From Streptococcus ovis DSM 16829 (GTDB taxonomy: Bacteria > Bacillota > Bacilli > Lactobacillales > Streptococcaceae): a DNA stretch of 59,869 bases. The notes beneath the pieces were generated by a model. That model saw nothing but the letters and a program-made list of their open reading frames with translations, ran no database searches and was not told the DNA's origin. Below, one piece after another: positions 47,135 through 54,678 of the stretch. Made by a program: the position numbers and the translations under genes. The stretch lies in the NCBI RefSeq assembly GCF_000380125.1, contig NZ_KB904563.1:274-60142 (forward strand), given 5' to 3'. Each line of letters starts with the position of its first letter. Positions within the stretch are counted from its first letter, which is position 1.

Positions 47135-47148
47135 TGAAAGTGTTTTCA
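47135..47148. promoter_or_regulatory. cre/ScrR-like site downstream of the scrA promoter
   Basis: TGAAAGTGTTTTCA: symmetric arms TGAAA/TTTCA, one fixed position off the cre consensus. It lies about +11 to +24 of the scrA transcript. Confidence 0.55.
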
Positions 47149-47165
47149 AAACTTTCTATGTTCCT

Positions 47166-47193
47166 ATTATATCATTTTTTTCTATTCTGTCAA
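47166..47193 (-). promoter_or_regulatory. scrA promoter
   Basis: Minus strand: -35 TTGACA (47188-47193), 16-base spacer, extended -10 TGA-TATAAT (47166-47171). The -35 is overlapped by an operator-like CAAACGTTTTG. Confidence 0.85.
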
Positions 47194-47200
47194 ACGTTTT
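47190..47200. promoter_or_regulatory. LacI-type operator on the scrA -35
   Basis: TCAAACGTTTTG contains the CG-centred AAACGTTT (47192-47199) typical of LacI-family operators; ScrR, encoded next to scrB, is the likely ligand. Confidence 0.6.
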
Positions 47201-47230
47201 GCAGAAATTTTTATTTTTTACGTGAAATCG

Positions 47231-47259
47231 TTGATTTTTTAAGAGAAAACGTTTACTAT
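47231..47259 (+). promoter_or_regulatory. scrB-scrR promoter with operator
   Basis: -35 TTGATT (47231-47236), 17-base spacer, -10 TACTAT (47254-47259). AAACGTTT (47247-47254) lies against the -10, so a LacI-type repressor could block it. Confidence 0.7.
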
Positions 47260-47293
47260 ATAGTAAAGAACTTTAGATTGACTGGAGAACATT

Positions 47294-48733
47294 ATGAATC
47301 TACCTCAAGAAATTCGTTACAAAGCCTATGCCGACTGGACTGCTGATGAAATAACCAAAATCAAAGAGAATGTGGCTAAATCCCCTTGGCATGTCACCTA
47401 CCATATTGAACCCAAAACCGGTCTATTAAATGATCCGAATGGTTTCTCCTACTTCAATGGAAAATTTAGTCTTTTCTATCAAAACTGGCCTTTTGGTGCC
47501 GCCCACGGTTTAAAGCAATGGGTTCATACGGAGTCTGAAGACCTCGTTCACTTTACAGAAACTGGAGTGGTACTGTTACCCGATCATCCTCATGATAGCC
47601 ATGGTGCTTATTCTGGCTCTGCTTATGAAATAGACGACAAACTATTTCTCTTTTATACAGGAAATGTCCGTGACGAAAATTGGGTCCGCGACCCTCTTCA
47701 AATCGGTGCTTGGATGGACAAGGAGGGCCACATCGAAAAATTTGAAGAGGTCCTTATCCAACAACCAGATGATGTAACTGAACATTTCCGTGATCCACAA
47801 ATCTTCGACTATCAAGGGCAATTCTATGCTATAGTCGGGGCTCAAAGTTTAGAAAAATCTGGTTTCATTAAACTCTATAAAGCTACCAATAACAACATTA
47901 AACAATGGGAATTCATCGGAAACCTGGAGTTCGGTGGCAAAGGCTCCGAGTACATGATTGAATGTCCAAATCTGGTCTTCGTAGACAACCATCCCGTACT
48001 CCTTTATAGTCCGCAAGGCCTAGACAAGTCTGAACTCAACTATGACAACATCTATCCTAACACCTATAAGATCTGTCAATCGTTTGACACCCAAAATGCC
48101 ATTCTGAAAGGCGCTTCAGAAATCCAAAACCTAGACTATGGATTTGAAGCATACGCCACTCAAGGTTTCAATGCCCCAGATGGCCGGGCCTTGATCGTTA
48201 GTTGGATTGGAGGACCAGATGTTGATTACCCAACAGATCAGTATGATTATCAAGGAGCAATGAGTCTTGTCAAGGAATTGTCCATTCGTGATGGCAAACT
48301 ATACCAATATCCTGTTGAAGCCATCAAGGAATTGCGCTCTACCGAAGAAACATTTGTTGAAAAAACAACTACGGATAATTGTTACGAATTAGACTTGACA
48401 TTTCCAGCCAATGAAATTGGAGAACTCCTCTTATTTGCTGATACGAAAGGGAATGGTTTGCGCTTGATTGTCGATACAATAAATGGTAAAGTGACTCTAG
48501 ATAGAAGTCAAGCTGGTGTCCAATATGCTACTGATTTCGGAACGACACGACAATGCGACATCACAACTAACAAAACACAAGTCCGGATTTTCGTTGACAA
48601 ATCCATTATCGAAATTTTTATCAATAAAGGAGAGAAGGTATTTACTAGCCGTGTCTTCCCAGAAGCTGGTCAGACAGGAATCAAGCTACTAGCTGGCCAA
48701 CCGACTGGTACTTACTTTGAGTTAAAATACTAA
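47294..48733 (+). CDS. scrB: Sucrose-6-phosphate hydrolase (GH32)
   Basis: Splits sucrose-6-phosphate into glucose-6-phosphate and fructose inside the cell. The 479-residue GH32 enzyme has the nucleophile Asp47 in NDPNG, the transition-state Asp167 in FRDP, and the acid/base Glu223 in ECPN, with the C-terminal beta-sandwich. ATG after GGAGAA; scrR follows one base after its stop. Confidence 0.96.
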   Translation: MNLPQEIRYKAYADWTADEITKIKENVAKSPWHVTYHIEPKTGLLNDPNGFSYFNGKFSLFYQNWPFGAAHGLKQWVHTESEDLVHFTETGVVLLPDHPHDSHGAYSGSAYEIDDKLFLFYTGNVRDENWVRDPLQIGAWMDKEGHIEKFEEVLIQQPDDVTEHFRDPQIFDYQGQFYAIVGAQSLEKSGFIKLYKATNNNIKQWEFIGNLEFGGKGSEYMIECPNLVFVDNHPVLLYSPQGLDKSELNYDNIYPNTYKICQSFDTQNAILKGASEIQNLDYGFEAYATQGFNAPDGRALIVSWIGGPDVDYPTDQYDYQGAMSLVKELSIRDGKLYQYPVEAIKELRSTEETFVEKTTTDNCYELDLTFPANEIGELLLFADTKGNGLRLIVDTINGKVTLDRSQAGVQYATDFGTTRQCDITTNKTQVRIFVDKSIIEIFINKGEKVFTSRVFPEAGQTGIKLLAGQPTGTYFELKY

Positions 48734-48734
48734 T

Positions 48735-49703
48735 ATGGTTGCAAAATTAACAGACGTTGCTCAATTGGCAGGGGTCAGCCCAACAACCGTCTCACGAGTT
48801 ATCAATAAAAAAGGCTACCTATCTCAGAAAACCATCGAGAAAGTGCAGACTGCCATGCGAGAGTTAGGCTACAAACCTAATAATCTCGCTCGTGGTCTAC
48901 AAGGAAAGTCTGCCAAACTCATTGGGCTGATTTTCCCAAACATCAGTAATATTTTTTATGCTGAACTGATTGAATTACTGGAAATCGAACTCTTTGAACG
49001 AGGCTACAAAACGATTATCTGCAATAGTGAAAACAATCCCATAAAAGAGAAGGAATATTTAGAAATGCTCTCTGCCAATCAAGTAGACGGTATTATCTCT
49101 TCTAGCCATAATCTAGGCATTGATGATTACGAGCGTGTGGAAGCTCCAATTGTAGCTTTTGACCGTAATCTCGCGCCACATATTCCAATCATTTCCTCTG
49201 ATAATTTCGAAGGGGGAAAGCTAGCAGCTAGTACACTTGAAAAGCATGGGTGTCAAAATATCATTATGATTACTGGGAAGGACGACTCTGATTCTCCAAC
49301 CGGTTTACGCCAGCTGGGTTTTTCCTATCACTTAAATAAAAAAAGTGCTCCTGTCATCCACGTTCCAAATAACCTGTCCAATATGCGTCGGGAACTCGAA
49401 ATCAAATCCATTATCTCCAACCACCATCCAGATGGGATTTTTGTCTCTGATGACTTAACGGCTATTTTAACAATAAAGGTGGCAAAGCAACTCGGTTTAT
49501 CTATTCCTGACAATCTGAAAATTATCGGCTATGATGGAACGACCTTTATTGAGAATTTCTACCCACAGTTAACCACTATTAAACAACCATTAAAAGAAAT
49601 CGCCAGCCTCCTTGTCGAAATTCTTCTCAAAAAAATTGCGGGTGAAAAAACGAGTAAAGATTACGTATTACCCATTACTTTACTGCCTGGTCAAAGTATT
49701 TAA
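48735..49703 (+). CDS. scrR: Sucrose operon repressor, LacI family
   Basis: DNA-binding regulator of the scr genes, released by a sucrose- or fructose-related ligand. The 322-residue product has the LacI helix-turn-helix at the start (LTDVAQLAGVSPTTVSRVI) and the periplasmic-binding-protein-like ligand domain with the hinge and ending TTIKQPLKEIASLLVE. It starts one base after scrB and has no ribosome site of its own, so translation probably continues from scrB. Confidence 0.93.
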   Translation: MVAKLTDVAQLAGVSPTTVSRVINKKGYLSQKTIEKVQTAMRELGYKPNNLARGLQGKSAKLIGLIFPNISNIFYAELIELLEIELFERGYKTIICNSENNPIKEKEYLEMLSANQVDGIISSSHNLGIDDYERVEAPIVAFDRNLAPHIPIISSDNFEGGKLAASTLEKHGCQNIIMITGKDDSDSPTGLRQLGFSYHLNKKSAPVIHVPNNLSNMRRELEIKSIISNHHPDGIFVSDDLTAILTIKVAKQLGLSIPDNLKIIGYDGTTFIENFYPQLTTIKQPLKEIASLLVEILLKKIAGEKTSKDYVLPITLLPGQSI

Positions 49704-49735
49704 AAACAGTTTGAGAATCATCTCAAACTGTTTTT
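49702..49735. terminator. Terminator of scrBR, shared with the DUF4097 operon
   Basis: A perfect 15-bp stem (49702-49716 with 49721-49735), 4-nt loop, ending in T residues; convergent genes on both sides. Confidence 0.9.
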
Positions 49736-49751
49736 TCTATGATAAACAACT

Positions 49752-50864
49752 TTATTCAAATCGTTTAAAATCTGGTGCCTCATCTTTCATCCATTTTGGA
49801 CGATGAGGGTCATCTTCTGCCCAATCTATCAGTTCAATGTCTCCTTTTTGCACCTTGATGGTTACATCTGAACGCACCTGACTCCCCTTGTGCTGATAGG
49901 TCGATTTTTTCTCATCCATAATTTCAGTATAAGGCAAATCGTTCAAATCAACTGTGATGTTTCCAGGCTCTGCTGTCAAGTTTAGATTGAGTAAATCCAT
50001 ATTGGACAGTTGTATCAGCCGAATGATGCCATTTTTATTTTCAACATCAACTTTACCGAGATAGGTCATACCAGACAGATACAAATAACCTACTTCAGCA
50101 TGCACTTGGCTATCTTTTAAAATGCTCTCTGTAAAATCGATAGATGAAGTAGAAAGGATAGACAGGGAGACATTCTGCAACTTACTTGCTGAAATGTTGA
50201 GAAAGTCTTTCGCGCTAATTTTTCCTGACTTTACATAACTTTCAAAAATATTAAACTGTCCTTTTCCCTCCCCATTGATTTGATGGGCAATCACATTATT
50301 AAGAGTAACGACAGTTTGCGGTTCTGCTTGAACATTCACATTTTTGATTTCGGCATCGTTCAGACTCAGCCAAGTACCTGCACTCAACTTGGCATTCACC
50401 TGCTCCAGCACCACTTCCTTAGGGATTTGAATGACAACAGGTACCGTCCATTCATACCGGTCTTTTCTAAAGTAAGTAAAGACACCTAGGATATCTGTAT
50501 CAATGTCTGGCTCATTCTCCTTAGGCCGGACAGGTTCATTTTTCATTTTCAAGATACCATTTTCCACAGTGGTGACCAATTTCCCCGTCAAGTCAAACAA
50601 TTGCCTGTCATCAACAGTCTGAATAACCGTAATCTGATCCACATCCGCCACTTCAACTAGAACATTTGAACTGGTAAAGTCAACATCCAGTCCGCTAATC
50701 TTATCATACTCTGTCTTAAATTCTTTTGGTGGTGGTGCTGGAGCTATATAAATGTCTTTCACATCTTGAACACCGCCTGTCAGTGCACCAACTCCGATTG
50801 TCACACCCCCTGCTAACAAGCAGCCTGCAGCAAAGATTGCTAGATTTTTTTGCCATTTAGCCAT
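49752..50864 (-). CDS. DUF4097 (LiaG-like) membrane-anchored beta-helix protein
   Basis: The 370-residue product has one N-terminal membrane helix (about 8-30, KNLAIFAAGCLLAGGVTIGVG) followed by an extracellular, beta-rich region with repeating short strands typical of DUF4097/LiaG adhesin-like domains. In Bacillus the related liaIHGFSR genes respond to wall damage. The start is at 50864 after GGTGGAG; the longer reading to 50954 overlaps DUF1700 far more. It overlaps DUF1700 by 8 bases. Confidence 0.82.
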   Translation of the reverse strand: MAKWQKNLAIFAAGCLLAGGVTIGVGALTGGVQDVKDIYIAPAPPPKEFKTEYDKISGLDVDFTSSNVLVEVADVDQITVIQTVDDRQLFDLTGKLVTTVENGILKMKNEPVRPKENEPDIDTDILGVFTYFRKDRYEWTVPVVIQIPKEVVLEQVNAKLSAGTWLSLNDAEIKNVNVQAEPQTVVTLNNVIAHQINGEGKGQFNIFESYVKSGKISAKDFLNISASKLQNVSLSILSTSSIDFTESILKDSQVHAEVGYLYLSGMTYLGKVDVENKNGIIRLIQLSNMDLLNLNLTAEPGNITVDLNDLPYTEIMDEKKSTYQHKGSQVRSDVTIKVQKGDIELIDWAEDDPHRPKWMKDEAPDFKRFE

Positions 50865-51438
50865 TTTTCTCCACCTTTCTATACACACACTGTGCCAAGC
50901 GAACAATCCCTCGTCCAACCCACTTACTTGCCCAAACTCCAATGATAAAGACAAGCAAAGCTAATCCTAGGCTGACAAGTGCTCCTCCAAGATTAAAGAA
51001 TAAAATCCCTAACGTTTGGAAATGCGTCACACTTTCCCATAAGAAGGCACCGCAGAGACCCAACATCGTTACTGCTGCACCAAATATTGCAATCAAAATA
51101 GCTACAAAGAAGGCAAGGATTGTAAAAAGGATTAACAATAAAATCAGCAGCACGATAAACCCAACTGGTGCTGCCGCAATGGCTAAGAGGGCAAATCGAA
51201 CCACTCCTAATTTATCCTTATAGGTCTTTGCTTCTTCAATCTTCTTATCAAGCAGGTCTCCCACTACATCTGATGCAGCGATTTTGGGATCGCCTAAACT
51301 AGCTATTAACTCCTCTTCGCCTTCTGGACCTGCATCATCAAACAACTCTCTAAAGTAGCGCATGGTATCCTCAACATCTGACTTAGACAGTTTTTTGAGA
51401 TGCCCCTCCAATGCTATCAAATACGCCTCTCTTCTCAT
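50857..51438 (-). CDS. DUF1700 membrane protein
   Basis: A 193-residue protein with a charged N-terminal region (LEGHLKKLSKSDVEDTMRYFRELFDDAGPEG, typical of DUF1700) and several transmembrane helices from about residue 75 on. It sits between a PadR regulator and a DUF4097 protein, with 4- and 8-base overlaps, a common three-gene module in Firmicutes. Function unknown; probably part of a membrane stress response. Confidence 0.85.
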   Translation of the reverse strand: MRREAYLIALEGHLKKLSKSDVEDTMRYFRELFDDAGPEGEEELIASLGDPKIAASDVVGDLLDKKIEEAKTYKDKLGVVRFALLAIAAAPVGFIVLLILLLILFTILAFFVAILIAIFGAAVTMLGLCGAFLWESVTHFQTLGILFFNLGGALVSLGLALLVFIIGVWASKWVGRGIVRLAQCVYRKVEKNG

Positions 51439-51752
51439 TTCCGAATTCTCCCTTCAATAATATCTGCCAATGTGTCTGTATGTTGCTGCCACTCCTCTTT
51501 GAGAAATTGTAGGTACTCCTTACCCTCAGCTGTAATGGCATAATATTTCCGTTGTCTACCTTGATGTTCCTGACTGTAAGTTGTGACATAATTTGATTGT
51601 TCCAGCTTTTTGAGAATCGGATAGAGACTCGACTCTCGAATCGCCGCAACTAATTTTATCGTCTGACTGATCTCATAGCCATAAGAATCTTGCTCATCTA
51701 CAATAGCTAGAACCAAAAATTCAACCAAGGTTGAAGATACTGGAAAATGCAT
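51435..51752 (-). CDS. PadR-family transcriptional regulator
   Basis: A 105-residue winged-helix repressor: LVEFLVLAIVDEQDSYGYEISQ, ESSLYPILKKLEQ and the wing GRQRKYYAITAEG are the PadR marks. It begins the PadR-DUF1700-DUF4097 operon and overlaps DUF1700 by 4 bases. Local regulators of this type usually repress their own operon; the inducer is unknown. Confidence 0.93.
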   Translation of the reverse strand: MHFPVSSTLVEFLVLAIVDEQDSYGYEISQTIKLVAAIRESSLYPILKKLEQSNYVTTYSQEHQGRQRKYYAITAEGKEYLQFLKEEWQQHTDTLADIIEGRIRK

Positions 51753-51809
51753 CTGCCCACCCCCTTCATATACTAATTATAATTATATATCGAAATTTAT
51801 TATATATTT

Positions 51810-51838
51810 ATTTTAAACCTATCAATGCACTTTGTCAA
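51810..51838 (-). promoter_or_regulatory. Promoter of the PadR operon
   Basis: Minus strand: -35 TTGACA (51833-51838), 17-base spacer, -10 TAAAAT (51810-51815). The AT-rich leader (51775-51800, TATATAAT and ATATAATTATA repeats) may hold the PadR operator. Confidence 0.72.
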
Positions 51839-51869
51839 GCAAATACACAATAGATTTCTATGCACAAAA

Positions 51870-51895
51870 AAAGAACAAGGTCTTACTCGTTCTTT
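51870..51895 (-). terminator. Terminator of efp-gls24-nusB
   Basis: AAGAACAAG pairs with CTCGTTCTT (one mismatch) across 6 bases; T-run on the minus strand. Confidence 0.7.
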
Positions 51896-51901
51896 CTTTA
51901 T

Positions 51902-52321
51902 TTATTCTGTTACAAAATGCGTTAATACCCCGTTTATAAACTTCACAGAAGTCTCATCTGAAAATTCTTTTGCCAATTCTAAGATTTCATTCACAGCAAC
52001 ACGTGCAGGCGTTTCTTCAAAATAACGAATTTCGAACAAGCCCAAACGCAACAAACTCTTATCAATTGTTGTCAAACGATCTAGGGTCCAACCAGATTTT
52101 AAACGTGTAGCCAACTCTTTGTCCAACTCAGCCTTGTGTTCTGAAACTCCAGTCACTAGCTGAAGGAGAAAAAGAGGAATTTCTACACCATCTTCAACCT
52201 CTTCCTTATCATATAAATAGGAAAATTGTGCAGCTTGAAGCGGATCTTGTCCAAATTCTGTCGAAACGATAGCCTGTAAAGCACACTGACGCAGATATCT
52301 TCTCGATTCTTTATTCTTCAT
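51902..52321 (-). CDS. nusB: Transcription antitermination factor NusB
   Basis: RNA-binding helical protein acting with NusE (S10) in rRNA antitermination. The 139-residue product starts [17 protein letters not shown] and keeps NKIxxG-like surface residues and the C-terminal [24 protein letters not shown]. The start overlaps the Gls24 stop by 11 bases; an in-frame ATG at 52336 is less likely. Confidence 0.94.
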   Translation of the reverse strand: MKNKESRRYLRQCALQAIVSTEFGQDPLQAAQFSYLYDKEEVEDGVEIPLFLLQLVTGVSEHKAELDKELATRLKSGWTLDRLTTIDKSLLRLGLFEIRYFEETPARVAVNEILELAKEFSDETSVKFINGVLTHFVTE

Positions 52322-52703
52322 CGAGGAAGTCCTCACCGAATAAGTCTTTTAATTCTGGTTTTGGTGTTTCGACTGGTACAATACCAGCTACATGGATGTT
52401 GACTGCCGAAACCGTCACATCTGCATAGTTAAACACCGCAGTTTTTACAGCACGTTGAATATCCATGGATACTGCAGGTACATTGACACCGTATTCCAAA
52501 TAGACATAAATATCTGCAGTCAACTGACCTTCTTCATCTGCTTGAAGGTAGACACCACGATTTAGAGCTTTTTTTGAAAGCCCGTCTGCAATTCGTTTGT
52601 TATGAAGCGAGTGAACGCCCTCCACCTTTGCTGAAGCAATTCCAGTGATCACTTCTAAAACATGAGGTGCAATAACGATTTCGCCAAGATTTTCTGTTGT
52701 CAT
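52311..52703 (-). CDS. Asp23/Gls24-family envelope stress protein
   Basis: A 130-residue Asp23/Gls24-family protein, with [24 protein letters not shown] at the start and [19 protein letters not shown]. The family forms cytoplasmic, membrane-associated stress proteins; the copy between efp and nusB is conserved in most Firmicutes (YqhY) and has been linked to fatty-acid synthesis. Starts with an ATG after GAAAGG. Confidence 0.9.
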   Translation of the reverse strand: MTTENLGEIVIAPHVLEVITGIASAKVEGVHSLHNKRIADGLSKKALNRGVYLQADEEGQLTADIYVYLEYGVNVPAVSMDIQRAVKTAVFNYADVTVSAVNIHVAGIVPVETPKPELKDLFGEDFLDEE

Positions 52704-52730
52704 TCGAAATCCTTTCTAGGAAAACCCGAT

Positions 52731-53291
52731 TTAAGCACGTGATACGTATGTACCTTCTGCTGTGTTAATGACTAATTTTTGACCAGCTTCGATAAAGTCT
52801 GGCACGTTTACAACAAGTCCAGTTTCAAGTGTTGCTGGTTTACCAGAACCAGTTACTGTTGCACCCTTGATGGATGGTTGTGTTTCTGTAACAGTTAATT
52901 CAACAGTTGTTGGAACTTGTACCCCAATGACTTCTGTACCGTAAAATTGAATTTTTACTTCTGAATTTTCAAGAATGTAAAGCAATTCTTCTTGAACATT
53001 GACAGTTGGAATCTCATATTGATCAAAACTTTCTGTATCCATGAAATACGCCACATCATCCATTTGGTACAAATAAGTTGCAACGCGTGTTTCAATAATG
53101 GCTTGCTCAAATTTTTCGTCTGGACGATACGTTGTATCAAAGGTTGAACCTGTACGAACATCACGCAATTTCATCCGCATGATGGTATTCCCTTTACCTG
53201 GTTTGTGGTGGCTTGCTTCCAAAACGCGGAGAAGACGACCATCGTCTGTTGTGAATGTCATACCAGATCTTAATTTACTTGCATCTACCAT
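52731..53291 (-). CDS. efp: Elongation factor P
   Basis: EF-P rescues ribosomes stalled at polyproline. The 186-residue product has the three beta-barrel domains and the tip loop HHKPGKGN, whose central Lys is the residue modified in many bacteria. Strong promoter upstream (53331-53359). First gene of efp-gls24-nusB. Confidence 0.97.
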   Translation of the reverse strand: MVDASKLRSGMTFTTDDGRLLRVLEASHHKPGKGNTIMRMKLRDVRTGSTFDTTYRPDEKFEQAIIETRVATYLYQMDDVAYFMDTESFDQYEIPTVNVQEELLYILENSEVKIQFYGTEVIGVQVPTTVELTVTETQPSIKGATVTGSGKPATLETGLVVNVPDFIEAGQKLVINTAEGTYVSRA

Positions 53292-53330
53292 GTGTAGTAT
53301 TACCTCTTCAAAAAAATATTTATTCGTTTT

Positions 53331-53359
53331 ATTTTACCACAAATCTTCTGTTTTCTCAA
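53331..53359 (-). promoter_or_regulatory. efp operon promoter
   Basis: Minus strand: -35 TTGAGA (53354-53359, inside the end of the upstream peptidase gene), 17-base spacer, extended -10 TGG-TAAAAT (53331-53336). Confidence 0.75.
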
Positions 53360-54426
53360 ATAACAATCAATTCTTTAGGGGCCAATGTTAAAATTTCACA
53401 ACCAGTCTCGGTTATCAGCAAATCATCTTCGATTCGGACACCGTATTTTCCCTCTAAATAAATACCTGGCTCATCTGTTAATACCATGCCTGCTTGGATT
53501 TTCTCATCTGAATGACCAAAGTAAGGAATTTCATGCACATCAAGACCAATCCCGTGACCAATCCCGTGGGTAAAATGTTCCCCATAACCCGCTTCGTTGA
53601 TAACAGCACGCGGAATGGCGTCAAAATCACGGTAGGAAAGCCCTGCTTTAGCTTTCTCAATCAAGGCTTGATTAGCTTTGAGGACGATGTCATAAATCTC
53701 CCGCTCTTCATCTGTCACCTGACCGATATGAATGGTACGCGTCATATCGCTGACATAATGATGGTAATAACAGCCAAAATCCAAGGTTAGCGTTTCTCCA
53801 GATTGAATCACCTTATCACTAGCAACACCGTGTGGCATGGCAGAGCGGTATCCACTTGCGGCAATCGTATCAAAAGAGATCCCTGACGCTCCATACTCTC
53901 GCATTCGAAAATCCAAGAAATTGGCCACAGCAAGCTCCGTAGTCTCACCAGGCTTGATAAAGTCCAACACATCCATAAAGGCTTTGTCAGAGATGGAGCA
54001 AGCCTTGCGAATTGTGGCAATTTCCTGATCGTCCTTGACCATCCGCAACTGCTCTATAAAATCGGTCATCGGTACCAGCTCGTAGTTTGAAAAGACTGTG
54101 GTTAATTGCTGATAGTAGTGGAAAGTTACTTGGCTGTCAAAACCAATTTTTTTCAAACCATCTTCTGCAATAACCTTAGCAATTTCAGCCATCGCATCGC
54201 GTGTTTCCAAAATATCAAAGCCTGTGACGACTTTTTTGGCAATCAAGGTATAGCGAGCATCCGTCACAAATATCCGACGACGACCGCTGATAAAGACTGT
54301 TGCACTCGTTCCATGAAAACCTGTTAAATAATAAATATTGGTTAAATTGGTCACCAAAACCCCATCAACATCCGACTGCTTGAGTACTGTTTCAAATTTT
54401 GCTAACCGTTTTTCTAAATAAGTCAT
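53356..54426 (-). CDS. pepP: Xaa-Pro aminopeptidase (M24B)
   Basis: Metallopeptidase that removes an N-terminal residue before proline, or cleaves Xaa-Pro dipeptides. The 356-residue product has the N-terminal creatinase-type domain and the pita-bread fold with the five metal ligands: LDFGCYYH/SDMTRTI, HGIGHGIGLDVHE, DEPGIY and VRIEDD. PepP and PepQ are hard to tell apart here. The start at 54426 (MTYLEKRL) follows GGAGG. Confidence 0.9.
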   Translation of the reverse strand: MTYLEKRLAKFETVLKQSDVDGVLVTNLTNIYYLTGFHGTSATVFISGRRRIFVTDARYTLIAKKVVTGFDILETRDAMAEIAKVIAEDGLKKIGFDSQVTFHYYQQLTTVFSNYELVPMTDFIEQLRMVKDDQEIATIRKACSISDKAFMDVLDFIKPGETTELAVANFLDFRMREYGASGISFDTIAASGYRSAMPHGVASDKVIQSGETLTLDFGCYYHHYVSDMTRTIHIGQVTDEEREIYDIVLKANQALIEKAKAGLSYRDFDAIPRAVINEAGYGEHFTHGIGHGIGLDVHEIPYFGHSDEKIQAGMVLTDEPGIYLEGKYGVRIEDDLLITETGCEILTLAPKELIVI

Positions 54427-54647
54427 CTGGTACCTCCAAATCATTCTTGACACTATTTTACCACGAAAAGACAGGTATTGCTAGGTGGAAAAGAAAAAGC
54501 CCCTTCTCCATATCAAAAGAGTTTCCAAACAACTTTTAGAGTGTTTCATTGAACATACCATTCAGCAAATAGTACAAAAACGGATATCAAAACTATTCTT
54601 TTGTGAAAGCCCAACAATACTGAGAGATACCGACATGTAGCACTAAA

Positions 54648-54673
54648 AAAGAACAACCCTCCGGCTGTTCTTT
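54648..54673 (-). terminator. Terminator of uvrA
   Basis: AAAGAACA (54648-54655) pairs with TGTTCTTT (54666-54673), imperfect inner pairs, T-run on the minus strand. Confidence 0.75.
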
Positions 54674-54678
54674 CATGC

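Noticed and set aside
54427-54647. Small gene or RNA between the peptidase and uvrA
   Set aside because: No open frame with a ribosome site and no strong hairpins apart from the uvrA terminator. A short stretch resembling part of the manN terminator is probably coincidence.
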